64,000 bases of DNA from Acidovorax sp. A1169 (GCF_030704685.1 NZ_JAUZDX010000002.1:496001-560000), one strand, 5' to 3'; counted from the first letter of the stretch, positions 24,357 to 33,561 are shown. The notes: generated by a model from the sequence alone, not told the origin. Translations and numbers: made by a program.

Positions 24357-25243
24357 TTCATGGCTTGCGCCGTGGGGCGGGGGACAGGGGCAGCTGCGGC
24401 CTTGGCCACGGCAGGGCTGGGCACATGGACGCCGATGGTGTCCAGCTCCTCGCTGATGTCGGCCTCCAGGTTCTCTTCGATCGCCAGGCGGTCCACGCTC
24501 TCGCGCAGCCGGGCCGATGCGTCGGTAGCCATGGGCATCGACACGGCCTGCTGAAAGACCTCCTCGATGATGTCGGGCATGGAGACCATGGCCGCCTCGA
24601 TGGCGAACATGCGGCTGCTCAGGCGGCTGCTGCTTTCCATCAGCCGCTGGTAGTCCTTGCGTGCCTGCAGCAGCTGGCGGCGCTCGCGCTCGCCGGTGGT
24701 TGCTGCCAGCTGTTCCTCCACGCTGCGCAGGCGGTCGGCGATCTCCTTCTTGCTCAGCTGGCTCTGGCGCTCGTTGGCGCTCACGATGGCCAGCCAGCGC
24801 GCCAGGTAGTCGCGCGTCACGTCCTTCAGGCGGTCGATGTCCTCCACGCTCAGCGCGCAGGTGCGGGCCTTGACCATGCGCTCCAGAGCGTCGATGCGGT
24901 CCAGCGTCTGCAGGTACACGCGCATGCGCTTGGAGCTGGGGTCGCATTCATTGCGGTCGCCCAGTTCCTTGAGCAGGCTGTCCACCTGCGCCTGGTAGCG
25001 CAGCGTGGCGTACTTGCGCCGCACCGCGTAGCGAAAGGTCGACATGCCCGGCACGTACAGCAGGGCCAGCCCCTCCACGGCCGCATACGCCGTGCCCACG
25101 AAGACGAAGCCCGGCAGCCCGTACGGGAAGGAGGCCAGCACCGCCAGCGCGGCTGCGCCCAGCGATGCCGTGACGTTCCACTTGCTGGTCAGAAACTCCT
25201 GGATGTACGGGGGCTCTTCCCGTTCGCCCGGGTCGAATTTCAT
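24353..25243 (-). CDS. Membrane protein with coiled-coil C-terminus
   Basis: A 296-residue protein with two closely spaced N-terminal membrane segments (residues about 25-62) and a long helical region to about residue 250. I do not recognise the family; the layout recalls XpaC-type partners of TelA proteins, without motif support. It overlaps the ABC ATPase gene by four bases (ATGA at 25240-25243) and the next gene in the same way. It probably links the transporter to the cytoplasmic PspA and AAA+ components at the inner membrane. Confidence 0.72.
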   Translation of the reverse strand: MKFDPGEREEPPYIQEFLTSKWNVTASLGAAALAVLASFPYGLPGFVFVGTAYAAVEGLALLYVPGMSTFRYAVRRKYATLRYQAQVDSLLKELGDRNECDPSSKRMRVYLQTLDRIDALERMVKARTCALSVEDIDRLKDVTRDYLARWLAIVSANERQSQLSKKEIADRLRSVEEQLAATTGERERRQLLQARKDYQRLMESSSRLSSRMFAIEAAMVSMPDIIEEVFQQAVSMPMATDASARLRESVDRLAIEENLEADISEELDTIGVHVPSPAVAKAAAAPVPRPTAQAMK

Positions 25244-26082
25244 ACGCTCAGCGTGATCTGGCCATGGCCCTTCGCGTCGCGCAGCGACGTGAGGATGCGG
25301 TCCTGCATGCGCAGGGTCTCGGTGGACCGTGCCCAGGCCTCCGAGCGCGGGTGCTCGGCGTGGATGGCAAAGTCATCGGCAATCTTCGCGGGCTGGGGCG
25401 ACAGCACGATCACCCGGTCGCCCAGCGTCAGCGCCTCGCTCACGTCGTGCGTGACGAAGACCACCAGGCAGGGGTTGGCCTTGCACAGCGACAGCAGCAG
25501 GCGCTGCATCTCCTCGCGGGTCTGCGGGTCCAGCGCGCCAAAGGGCTCGTCCATCAGCAAAATGCGCGGGCGCAGCACCAGGGCGCGCGCCAGCGCCACG
25601 CGCTGGTTCTGGCCACCCGACAGCTGCGCCGGGCGCATGGCCTTCTTGTCGGCCAGGCCCACGGCGGCGAGGATGGTGTCCACCCGCTCCTTGATCTCGG
25701 CCTGGGTGATGCGCCCCTTCCACAGCTTGAGCGTGAACGGAAAGGCCACGTTGTCCCACACCGTCAGGTCGGGGCGGTTGGCGTACTGCTGGAACACGGT
25801 CACCGCATCGTCGTGCTGGTCCAGGCACTCGCGGCCGTCGATCTCCACCCGGCCGATGGTCGGCGTCTTCACGTTGAACGGGCGCACGCCGCCCATCATG
25901 CGCATCAGCGTGGACTTGCCGCAGCCCGAGGGGCCCAGCAGCATGTTGATGCTCGGGTTCGTGAGCTGCAGGTCGATGCCGTCGATCACGCGCAGCACGC
26001 CCTTGCCGTTGGCGGCAGGGTACTCCTGCACGATGCCGCTCATGTGGATGGAAATGCTCGCAGCGCTCGGGGTCGATGTCAT
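25240..26082 (-). CDS. NitT/TauT-like ABC ATPase in the PspA operon
   Basis: A 280-residue ABC ATPase. Walker A GPSGCGKST, Q-loop VFQQYANRP, signature LSGGQNQRVAL and Walker B RILLMDEP are intact. It is encoded with the permease and the OmpA-fused binding protein. Its gene is translationally coupled to a membrane coiled-coil gene, an arrangement unusual for a nutrient importer. Confidence 0.9.
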   Translation of the reverse strand: MTSTPSAASISIHMSGIVQEYPAANGKGVLRVIDGIDLQLTNPSINMLLGPSGCGKSTLMRMMGGVRPFNVKTPTIGRVEIDGRECLDQHDDAVTVFQQYANRPDLTVWDNVAFPFTLKLWKGRITQAEIKERVDTILAAVGLADKKAMRPAQLSGGQNQRVALARALVLRPRILLMDEPFGALDPQTREEMQRLLLSLCKANPCLVVFVTHDVSEALTLGDRVIVLSPQPAKIADDFAIHAEHPRSEAWARSTETLRMQDRILTSLRDAKGHGQITLSV

Positions 26083-26130
26083 GCTTGGCTTTGTTGTATC
26101 AGTTCTTATTGGGAGTGCATGCCCGGGCCG

Positions 26131-26934
26131 TCAAACGCTCTGTTCCCAGGGGAACATTTTTCGTTTTGCCCATGTCATCACGCGGTGCGTGATCAGCGCC
26201 AGCGCAATGATGGTGATGATGCCCGCGAACACCTGGTCCATGGCCGAGAAGCGGCGGGCGTTCTGGATCAGCTGGCCCAGGCCCTCCTTGGCGTTCACGT
26301 ACTCGGCCACGGTGATGTAGGTCCACATCACCGAGATGGCGATGATGATGCCGTCCACGATGCGTGGCATGGCCATCGGGATCACCGCGCGGCGGATGCA
26401 TTCCCACGGCGTGGCGCCCAGGTCGCGCGCGCTGATCCAGTACGACTGGGGCACCGAGCGGATCGCGTCGCGCACCAGCGGGATCAGGTAGACCACCGCG
26501 CCCGAGAACAGGAAGACGATCTTCATCTCCTCGCCAATGCCGAACCACATCACCATGATGGGCAGCAGCGCCACGATGGGCGCCGAGCGGAACGGGTCGA
26601 TCAGCGGCGACAGCGTGGCGTTGATGCGCGGCGATGCCCCCATCAGAATGCCGATGGGCAGGCCGATCAGGATGACCAGAATGCCGGCCACCACCAGCCG
26701 CCCGCCCGACCACAGCACCGAGGTCAGCAGCAGGCTTTCCTGGCGCACCGGGTCCCACGCCAGGCGCGAGAAGGCCATGGCCACCTCCCACGGCGCAGGC
26801 AGCCGGTTCGAGTTGACCAGGCCCGATGCGCTCACCAGCGCCCAGGCCGCCAGCACCACCACCACGGCGCCCACGCCCAGCATGCGCTGGGTCTGGGGCG
26901 AGATCGGATGGCTGGGGTTCCAGAATTGGGCCAT
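26131..26934 (-). CDS. NitT/TauT-like ABC permease in the PspA operon
   Basis: A 267-residue permease with about six membrane segments. The EAA loop reads VPQSYWISARDLGATPWECIRRAVIPMAMPRIVDG near residue 160. It lies 11 bases after the OmpA-fused binding protein and 48 bases before the ATPase gene. Substrate unknown. Confidence 0.88.
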   Translation of the reverse strand: MAQFWNPSHPISPQTQRMLGVGAVVVVLAAWALVSASGLVNSNRLPAPWEVAMAFSRLAWDPVRQESLLLTSVLWSGGRLVVAGILVILIGLPIGILMGASPRINATLSPLIDPFRSAPIVALLPIMVMWFGIGEEMKIVFLFSGAVVYLIPLVRDAIRSVPQSYWISARDLGATPWECIRRAVIPMAMPRIVDGIIIAISVMWTYITVAEYVNAKEGLGQLIQNARRFSAMDQVFAGIITIIALALITHRVMTWAKRKMFPWEQSV

Positions 26935-26944
26935 CGCCGGCCCC

Positions 26945-28657
26945 TCAGCGTGCCAGCACGGCGATGCGGGTGGCGCGGTTCATCTGGCGGCAGGTGTCCA
27001 GGTCCACCTCCAGCGCGCCGGGGTTGGCTTCGTTGCAGATGGGGTAGTTCGAGCCATTGCCCACCACCTTGAAGCGCGCGGCCGGAATCTCCCACTGCGT
27101 CACCACGTACTTGGTCACCGCGTCGGCCCGCGCCTTCGACAGGCGCTGGTTGGCCTGCGCACTGCCGGTCGAATCGGTGTTGCCCGAGATCTCGAAATAC
27201 GCCGAGCCGTTGCTGTTGATGAACGGCACCACCTGGGTGTCGATCACTTCCTGCGCCTTCTTGGTCAGCTCGGCCTGGCCGACGGGGAAGTTCACGCTCA
27301 CCGGCTTGGTCAGCGCGGCGGGGCGGGTTTCGGCCTTTTGCATGCCGGCCGTGTCGAAGGTGAACTCAGGCTTGGCGGCGGCGGCACGCGCGGCCTGGTT
27401 GTCCTTGAGCAGCGCGTTGATGAAGCGGTAGTCGAACGAGTTCTGCGGCGAGACCACGGGCGAATTCGGGTTGGCCAGCGAGCCGGCGGCGCGGTAGATC
27501 GCGTCGAACTCGCGGTACACGCGCTCATAGTGGTTGGTGTCGCCCGCCAGGCCCAGAATGCGGGCGTTGTCATCCAGGCCCGTCCACACCAGGTTGGAGA
27601 ACAGGCTCGAGATGAAGGGCATGCCCTCCTTCTTGGCCAGTTGGTCGAAGAAGGGTTCGGTGCGCACCAGCGCCTCGGCAGCGCCGGCCGGGTTGGCGCG
27701 GGCGGCGGTCACGCCGTCCATCCAGCCCTTGACGAAGCCCTGGAAGGCCTGCTGGTGCGCAGGGTCCTGCAGGAACTTCTGGTTGCAGACCATCACGTCG
27801 TAGATCAGGTTGGTGGCCACCTTGGTCGAATACACCACGCGCGCGCCGGGCGTGGCCTTGACGGCCAGCGACAGGTCCGGGTCCCACAGCACGGCGGCGT
27901 CCACGCTGCCGGCGGCAAACGCGGCGCGCACGCCGGGCGTGCCCTCGTCGGCGTTGATGTAGACCACGCGGTCCAGCACATTGGCCTTTTGCTTGGCGCT
28001 CAGGCTGGAGTTGTTGATGGCGTTGATGAACAGGCCGTGCGAAGGCGTGTACTTGAGCAGCGCCACCTTCTTTCCCACCAGGTCTTCGATGCGCTTGATG
28101 TCCGGGTCGCGGGCGATCACGGCGTCGGCGCCCTGGGTGTTGTCCACGATCATGATGGCGCGGCCATCGAGCTTGGTGTTGATCAGGTTGGGCTGCTCCT
28201 GCGCCCAAAAGTCCGAGGTGCGCCAGGCGCACTGCGCCGTGTTGCTCTCGAAGATGGTGGTCAGCGTGGGGATGTCGTCCTGGATGATGAACTCCACGTT
28301 CACCCCGGCCTTCTGGAAGATCGAGCCCGGCTGCGTCTTCAGGCTGTTGCCGTTGGCCACCAGGGCCGGCGCATAGCCGTGAAAGCTCACGATGCTGACC
28401 TTGAGCGGGTTGCCGGCCGAGCCCAGGGCACCGCCCTTGGGCGCCGCCACGGCGGGGGCGGACGGCGTGTTGCCGGCCACCACCGCAGGCGCGGTCGTGC
28501 TGCCCTGCGGGCTGCTGCTGCCAGCCGGGGCCGACGCCTCGGTGTTGCCCAGCTTGTCCTGCACCCACATCTTGCCGCCCATGTTCCACAGAACAGATCC
28601 CGCAGCCCCCACGACGATGACCGCGATCAGCGCCTTACCCATGCCAGTCAATTGCAT
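26945..28657 (-). CDS. Substrate-binding protein fused to an OmpA peptidoglycan-binding domain
   Basis: A 570-residue protein. A short cytoplasmic start and one transmembrane segment (residues about 6-27) are followed by an alanine-proline linker. A periplasmic NitT/TauT-like binding domain (residues about 85-400) comes next, and an OmpA C-terminal-like domain (about 440-570) ends the protein. The OmpA part shows FPVGQAELTKKAQEVIDTQV and SGNTDSTGSAQANQRLSKARADAV, the peptidoglycan-binding motif. The fusion would tether the binding protein between inner membrane and cell wall. The start at ATG 28655-28657 has AGGAG upstream. This is unlike a free periplasmic binding protein and is the oddest member of the operon. 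Confidence 0.85.
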   Translation of the reverse strand: MQLTGMGKALIAVIVVGAAGSVLWNMGGKMWVQDKLGNTEASAPAGSSSPQGSTTAPAVVAGNTPSAPAVAAPKGGALGSAGNPLKVSIVSFHGYAPALVANGNSLKTQPGSIFQKAGVNVEFIIQDDIPTLTTIFESNTAQCAWRTSDFWAQEQPNLINTKLDGRAIMIVDNTQGADAVIARDPDIKRIEDLVGKKVALLKYTPSHGLFINAINNSSLSAKQKANVLDRVVYINADEGTPGVRAAFAAGSVDAAVLWDPDLSLAVKATPGARVVYSTKVATNLIYDVMVCNQKFLQDPAHQQAFQGFVKGWMDGVTAARANPAGAAEALVRTEPFFDQLAKKEGMPFISSLFSNLVWTGLDDNARILGLAGDTNHYERVYREFDAIYRAAGSLANPNSPVVSPQNSFDYRFINALLKDNQAARAAAAKPEFTFDTAGMQKAETRPAALTKPVSVNFPVGQAELTKKAQEVIDTQVVPFINSNGSAYFEISGNTDSTGSAQANQRLSKARADAVTKYVVTQWEIPAARFKVVGNGSNYPICNEANPGALEVDLDTCRQMNRATRIAVLAR

Positions 28658-28671
28658 TGCCAACTCCTACT

Positions 28672-29364
28672 TTATTTTTGAACCTGTGATTGGCCCGAGA
28701 ACGTGATGACGATCTGGCCCAGCCGGTTCATTTCTGCATCCAGCCGGGCGGATTCCCTCTCCCCGGCCTCCTGATTCGTTCTGGCCGCTGCTCGCACGTC
28801 GGCCGTCTGCTGCGCGGCGCGCGCCACGCCTCGGTCCAGCAGCGCCGTCAGCTCGGCGATCTGCTTGCGCACCTGGGCGCTCTTGTCCTGTTCTTCAGCC
28901 TGGATGGCCGCGATCTCGCGGTCCGCATTTTGCAGTGCGGAAGCCACTTGCTGCGCAATCTTTTGTTTGGCGATGGCCAGCGCCTTGACCTTGCGTTGCG
29001 CGTCCAGCACGGAATCGTCCACCGTCCAGGTCTCGTCGGCGTCGTCCATGGCCTTGATGGCCTGCTTGCGCACCTCCATCGGCATGCTCTCCAGGCCCCC
29101 CATCAGCTTGAGCAGCTTTTCGGCGCTGTAGGCCACCACGGGCACATTGGCCTCGCGGTACAGGTCGGCAAAATCCTTTTGCTCGGCCACCACGCTCTGC
29201 TCGGGCGCCAGCACCGGCGCGGGCGCGGCGGGCGCAGGCGCGGGTTCGGGCTCCGCCTCGGGCTCGGGGTAGGCCTCGGCGGGCGCGTCCAGGTGGGTAT
29301 CTTCCTCCGGGTCGAGCGTCACAAGCCCGGTGGCCGCCAACATTTTGCTGAATTTTGTGCGCAT
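28672..29364 (-). CDS. Coiled-coil protein, first gene of the ABC-PspA operon
   Basis: A 230-residue acidic protein with a proline/alanine/glutamate-rich N-terminal linker (residues about 25-50) and a helical, coiled-coil C-terminal half (IAKQKIAQQVASALQNADREIAAIQAEE and onward). No signal peptide or membrane segment is seen. Not recognised. It heads the nine-gene operon; the ATG at 29362-29364 is followed by the binding-protein fusion 14 bases after its stop. Confidence 0.72.
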   Translation of the reverse strand: MRTKFSKMLAATGLVTLDPEEDTHLDAPAEAYPEPEAEPEPAPAPAAPAPVLAPEQSVVAEQKDFADLYREANVPVVAYSAEKLLKLMGGLESMPMEVRKQAIKAMDDADETWTVDDSVLDAQRKVKALAIAKQKIAQQVASALQNADREIAAIQAEEQDKSAQVRKQIAELTALLDRGVARAAQQTADVRAAARTNQEAGERESARLDAEMNRLGQIVITFSGQSQVQK

Positions 29365-29391
29365 TGGATTCCTTGCAAAGGATCAATGTAA

Positions 29392-29426
29392 CGTACTGCA
29401 TGGTACGCAATATTGCACGGGTGCAA
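29392..29426. promoter_or_regulatory. Two palindromes upstream of the ABC-PspA operon
   Basis: TTGCACGGGTGCAA at 29413-29426 is an inverted repeat with a two-base spacer, and CGTAC TGCATG GTACG at 29392-29407 is another. They lie 28-62 bases before the first start codon, where a promoter or operator would be. No candidate regulator gene is adjacent, and the binding factor is unknown. Confidence 0.4.
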
Positions 29427-29543
29427 GTTGGCAATTTATGTGGCCCCCCAGCAACCTGCCCAGAGGGGAAACGCTCGCCGGCTTCTCCATCGGTCTTGCA
29501 TGGGTTTTTCGTGCAAAACAGTCCAGAGCGGGGCGCTGAAAGC

Positions 29544-29572
29544 AAAAAAGCCCCCAGCGGTCAGCCGGGGGC
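29544..29572 (-). terminator. Intrinsic terminator for the purine permease gene
   Basis: On the minus strand GCCCCC...GGGGGC (29550-29572) forms a hairpin followed by TTTTTT. It lies 20 bases beyond the permease stop. Confidence 0.82.
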
Positions 29573-29592
29573 CTTGGTTCGTGCGGACCAGG

Positions 29593-31080
29593 TCAGTGCG
29601 CTTCTGCCTGGCGCGCTGCGTTCACGGCAGCGCTGGTGTCCTTGCTGGCGCCGTTGAAGAACACATTCAGCGCCACCGCCGTGATCGAGGCCAGCAAAAT
29701 GCCCGACTCGATCAGCGGGTGGATGGCATGCGGCATCCACTGGCGAAAGCTTGGTGCGATCAGCGGGATCATGCCCACGCCGATGGACACCGCCACGATC
29801 ATGCCGTTGAAGCGGTTGTTGCGGAAATCCACCCCGCCCAGGATGCGGATGCCCGTGGCCGCCACCATGCCGAACATCACCAGCCCCGCGCCGCCCAGCA
29901 CCATGGTGGGCAGAGACTCCACCAGCGCCGCCATCTTGGGCAGCACACCCAGCACGATCAAGATCACGCCGCCGGCCACGCAGACAAAGCGGCTCTTCAC
30001 GCCCGTCACCGCCACCAGCCCCACGTTCTGCGAGAAGCTGGTGTACGGAAAGGTGTTGAAAATGCCCCCCATCAACGTGCCCAGGCCATCGGTGCGCAGG
30101 CCGCGCGTCAGATCGTCCTGCTCGATCTTGCGGTCCGTCATGTCCCCGAGCGCCAGGAACATGCCGGTCGACTCGATCATCACCACGATCATCACCAGCG
30201 TCATCGTCAAAATCAGGATGGGGTCGAACACCGGCAGCGCAATCTCGAACGGCAGCACCAGGTCGAACCAGTCGGCCTTGCCCACCTTCTCGAACGACAT
30301 CAGCCCCATGGCCGCCGCCACCACGCCGCCGATCACAATGCCCAGCAGCACCGAGATATTGGCGACGAAGCCCTTGGCGAACTTGGCGATCAGCAAGATG
30401 GAAACCAGCACCAGCGCCGAGATGCCCACGCCCGTCAGGTCCGCATAGCGCGGGTTGGGCACCGTGGGCACCACCGCAAAGCCCTTGGGCACGGGCGGCA
30501 GCGACGAGCCCGGCGCCCCGGCGGCCGACTGCGCCTCGGTCAGCCACTTGATGTGCTCGGGATTCACCACATTGGGCGCCGTGGGGCCCACCGGGTTGCC
30601 AAAGATCCAGTTGATGCCCACCCGCATCAGGCTGATGCCGATGACCGCGATGATGGTGCCCGTGACCACCGGCGGAAAAAACCGCAGCATGCGGCTGACC
30701 ATGGGCGCGATCAGGATCGAGATCACCCCCGCCCCGATCACCGAGCCGAAGATCAGCCCCGCCCCCGCCGTGCCGCTGGTGCTCTGCGCCATCGACACCA
30801 TGGGCGCCACCGAGGCAAAGGTCACCCCCATCATCACCGGCAGCTGGATGCCGAACCAGCGCGTGGCGCCCAGTGCCTGGATCAGCGTCACCAGCCCGCA
30901 GACGAACAGATCGGCCGAAATCAGCTTGGCCACCTGGTCCGGCGTGAGGTTCAGCGCCCGGCCCACGATCAGCGGCACCGCCACCGCCCCCGCATACATC
31001 ACCAGCACATGCTGCAAGCCCAGCGCCCCCAGGCGCCCTATGGGCAGTTGTTCATCCACAGGGTGCACGGACGGTTGCAT
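29593..31080 (-). CDS. NCS2-family purine (xanthine/urate) permease
   Basis: A 495-residue inner-membrane nucleobase:cation symporter-2 with about 14 membrane helices. The TM1 motif LGLQHVLVMYAGAV and the family signature SQNVGLVAVTGVKSRFV near residue 335 are present. These place it with the XanQ/UapA/PucJK purine group rather than with uracil UraA. The start is taken as the ATG at 31078-31080 (MQPSV). A GntR palindrome matching that near the puuE operon stands about 85 bases upstream. It probably imports xanthine or urate for the pathway at 52589-60719. Confidence 0.9.
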   Translation of the reverse strand: MQPSVHPVDEQLPIGRLGALGLQHVLVMYAGAVAVPLIVGRALNLTPDQVAKLISADLFVCGLVTLIQALGATRWFGIQLPVMMGVTFASVAPMVSMAQSTSGTAGAGLIFGSVIGAGVISILIAPMVSRMLRFFPPVVTGTIIAVIGISLMRVGINWIFGNPVGPTAPNVVNPEHIKWLTEAQSAAGAPGSSLPPVPKGFAVVPTVPNPRYADLTGVGISALVLVSILLIAKFAKGFVANISVLLGIVIGGVVAAAMGLMSFEKVGKADWFDLVLPFEIALPVFDPILILTMTLVMIVVMIESTGMFLALGDMTDRKIEQDDLTRGLRTDGLGTLMGGIFNTFPYTSFSQNVGLVAVTGVKSRFVCVAGGVILIVLGVLPKMAALVESLPTMVLGGAGLVMFGMVAATGIRILGGVDFRNNRFNGMIVAVSIGVGMIPLIAPSFRQWMPHAIHPLIESGILLASITAVALNVFFNGASKDTSAAVNAARQAEAH

Positions 31081-31162
31081 GGCAAAGCTCCTTCGGGTGG
31101 GTCTGTCGGGTGTCGTTTGAATGCGGAGGGCGCACGCCATAACGTGTACAACCATCCATACA

Positions 31163-31180
31163 AAAAGTGTATACACGATA
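31163..31180. promoter_or_regulatory. GntR-type operator before the purine permease
   Basis: AAAAGTGTATACACGATA matches 15 of 18 positions of the palindrome AAAAGTGTATACACTTTT found at 57334-57351 between a GntR gene and the HIU hydrolase gene. The core GTGTATACAC (31167-31176) is a perfect dyad. Confidence 0.75.
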
Positions 31181-31659
31181 TGGCGACAACCTTATCCCGG
31201 TAAACCCTAGGCGACCCATGAAGGTGGCTTGGTGTCTATCGACGCTTGGTCAGTTGCAGTGCGTTCGGCAGCGCGCGGCCAAGGCCGCCGACAGAGGACC
31301 GATCCACCTGCCAGGCGACTTTTCTCTTGCTTGCTCTGGCGGTGTGCCTATTTCCTAATTGCGCAGCCGTTCAAGAGAGGGGTTGGGTGCTGCGGCTTGG
31401 CAAGCTGTTGAAAACGATTCCCAGAGCCTCAAAACGCCATTGGCAGGCACGAAAAATCACTTTTGGCGCTTTCTGAGAGGCAGGCTGCCGGTCTCGGTGG
31501 GAGCCGCAGCTGAATTTCAACAGCCTGTTCGAGCATCAATACTGTACCGAGTTTGTAGTTCAGGGGAGGGGGTTGCCGCGTGCAAGCAATATTTCCCTAG
31601 GTCGCTTTGTAAAGAGCCGGTAGAACTGGCGAGCGGTACAACCAAGCAGGAGGGAAACT
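31181..31659. other. Intergenic, no confident gene
   Basis: About 480 bases of medium GC. Short reading frames are present, but none has a family resemblance. GCTGTTGAAA (31404-31413) and TTTCAACAGC (31515-31524) form a widely spaced inverted repeat that may be an insertion relic. A Shine-Dalgarno at 31649-31654 belongs to the next gene. Confidence 0.5.
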
Positions 31660-31950
31660 ATGACATGCAGCGTGAAAAGCAGTGATCGGGCTGAGTACGT
31701 ACAGATCCTCATCCTTGAATATTTCCGGAAGATTGAAGGCCCGGGTGTTGTCGTCACACTCGACACCTTTCTAGGAAAACATGGTTTGGGTCACTCCATG
31801 ATCAGGCGCAAGGGCTACCGGGACGGCATAGCGGAAATTCTCAGTGTGAGGGGCTGCTCTATGAGAACTCTCAGGCCGACCGATTTCGTTGATGGAAAGC
31901 TACCCACGGTCGGTCACATCGCGGCCTTGGTGCTGAAGGACTTAGCATGA
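31660..31950 (+). CDS. Small protein of unknown function
   Basis: A 96-residue protein beginning MTCSVKSSDRAEYVQILILEYFRKIEG. GGAGGG stands directly upstream of the ATG, so it is probably translated. The C-terminal part (DGKLPTVGHIAALVLKDLA) recalls the last helix of acyl-carrier-like proteins, but the serine attachment motif is absent. Its stop overlaps the start of the next gene (ATGA). Base composition is less GC-rich than the flanking purine genes. Function unknown. Confidence 0.6.
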   Translation: MTCSVKSSDRAEYVQILILEYFRKIEGPGVVVTLDTFLGKHGLGHSMIRRKGYRDGIAEILSVRGCSMRTLRPTDFVDGKLPTVGHIAALVLKDLA

Positions 31951-33395
31951 AAAGCCTTTTCTGCGCCTCGATCCTTCTTTCTGCTGCCACCGCTGGCATC
32001 GCGTCTTCCATCGCCTCCAATGATTCAAATGGCCAGTTCCGCGAGGGGATGTTTCTTCTCCCAGAACTGACAAGCGCCAAAGACTCATACTTAGTCATTG
32101 TTGTGCCCGCGAGCGGAGAGTCTCCGATCAACTTCGCTCTACCTCAGGGCAGTACCGGCCTGCGAGTGACTGGTAGTGCTCTACCTTCTGGAGAGTGGAG
32201 TTGGTACTTCAAGCTGTCAAGTCAGAACGTGCCGGAGGTCGAATTGGTGACCAACAAGATGCTAGCGCTGGGCGCTGCCGATACAAAAGAAGGGCGCTTT
32301 TCGCTGGCCTGGAAGCCGGTGGAAGGGGCTACTCGCTACACTGTATCTGGAAGGGCGAAAACTGCCGACAGTGTCGAGTTGGTTGGTAGCAAGTGGGAAG
32401 CATCTTGCATCGCAGTTGCCTGTACCCTCGGTGAGACGGTCACGATGGCGATTGACCTGAAGCCTGGGTCGGAATTGACGTGGCAAGTGACAGCCTTGGA
32501 CAAGGATTCCATCCCAATCAGAAAGAGCGCGGTGGCGCAGATCCAGATGGAGGATACGTTCATTCGGAAAGCCAGTAGCGCTGGCTTCAAAGTTCAGCGT
32601 TCGGACACGTTGTCTAAAGCGATGGCGGGACTGCCGGCAACGTTCTCCTATCTTTCCAACCAGCCAGCCAACGCAACCGCGCGTGCTACCGCATACCAGT
32701 CTGAATTCGCACTTATCTATGAGGGCTCGACTGCTTTGGGCCGCTTTTGGCCACGCGCATCCCTTGAAGCTCGATTGACATCTCGTGGAGAGCAAAAACC
32801 AGGGGATCAATTAAAGTTGCGAGTGGGTGGATACACCGAAATCGGTTCACGCCAGACGGGCGAATTCACTGACGTTGTCGCGGGCTTGAAGTATGAGACG
32901 GAGCGAAAGACTGGCACGAAAAAGGGATTGGTTGAACTGAGCATCACCCCAGTTTATGGTCCACTAGGGAGACTGTGGCCCGGCCCTCCTTCGAAAGGTC
33001 AGGCTGATGTGGCGGGCAATTACATCAAGCTCCCATGGCTCCAGCTCGCACCCCTCGTGTCGTTCGGCGCAGAGGTCGGTAAAACCATGGAGGTAGGAAA
33101 CTCCGCGGAAAAGCAAGACACCATTCTTCGGCTACGCACCACCCTCAGGCTTGATGGAGAGATGAATGCGCTCTCCAACATGCTCGGCACGCGCAGTGCT
33201 ACAGCCTATGTCGAAGGAACGTACTGGCGATTGCCACGAGAGGATGATGTCCGCAACTACCGTGTGGCAAGGACAGGACTTAGCTTCGGCCTGACCGAAG
33301 CCTTGAGCTTTGATCTGGCCTATAGCGTTGGACGTGAGGCGCCAGCGTTCAGGTTTTTAAGGGTAGGTACTGCCGGATTTGGCCTTAAGTTCTGA
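31947..33395 (+). CDS. Predicted exported protein with a beta-barrel-like C-terminus
   Basis: A 482-residue protein with a Sec signal peptide (MKSLFCASILLSAATAGIAS) and a terminal phenylalanine after alternating hydrophobic residues (VGTAGFGLKF), as in outer-membrane barrels. Residues about 25-210 look like beta-sandwich domains. Repeated antiparallel-strand patterns (LKLRVGGYTEIGSRQTG, DTILRLRTTLRLDGE) follow. I do not recognise the family. It is coupled to the small gene before it. Lower GC suggests acquisition. Confidence 0.65.
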   Translation: MKSLFCASILLSAATAGIASSIASNDSNGQFREGMFLLPELTSAKDSYLVIVVPASGESPINFALPQGSTGLRVTGSALPSGEWSWYFKLSSQNVPEVELVTNKMLALGAADTKEGRFSLAWKPVEGATRYTVSGRAKTADSVELVGSKWEASCIAVACTLGETVTMAIDLKPGSELTWQVTALDKDSIPIRKSAVAQIQMEDTFIRKASSAGFKVQRSDTLSKAMAGLPATFSYLSNQPANATARATAYQSEFALIYEGSTALGRFWPRASLEARLTSRGEQKPGDQLKLRVGGYTEIGSRQTGEFTDVVAGLKYETERKTGTKKGLVELSITPVYGPLGRLWPGPPSKGQADVAGNYIKLPWLQLAPLVSFGAEVGKTMEVGNSAEKQDTILRLRTTLRLDGEMNALSNMLGTRSATAYVEGTYWRLPREDDVRNYRVARTGLSFGLTEALSFDLAYSVGREAPAFRFLRVGTAGFGLKF

Positions 33396-33561
33396 GCGAT
33401 CGCCAAGTGCTGCGTTGGCATTGCCGACGAGGCGCACAAGGGATGCGCTTCATGAGCGCGGATTGGCTGTGCTCTAGCAGTTTCGCGCAGGCCTGGATAA
33501 GACCGTCGTACGATGTTGGTCAACCAACTGTTCAGGTGTCTAGTCCGCATCCTGCTGCTTT

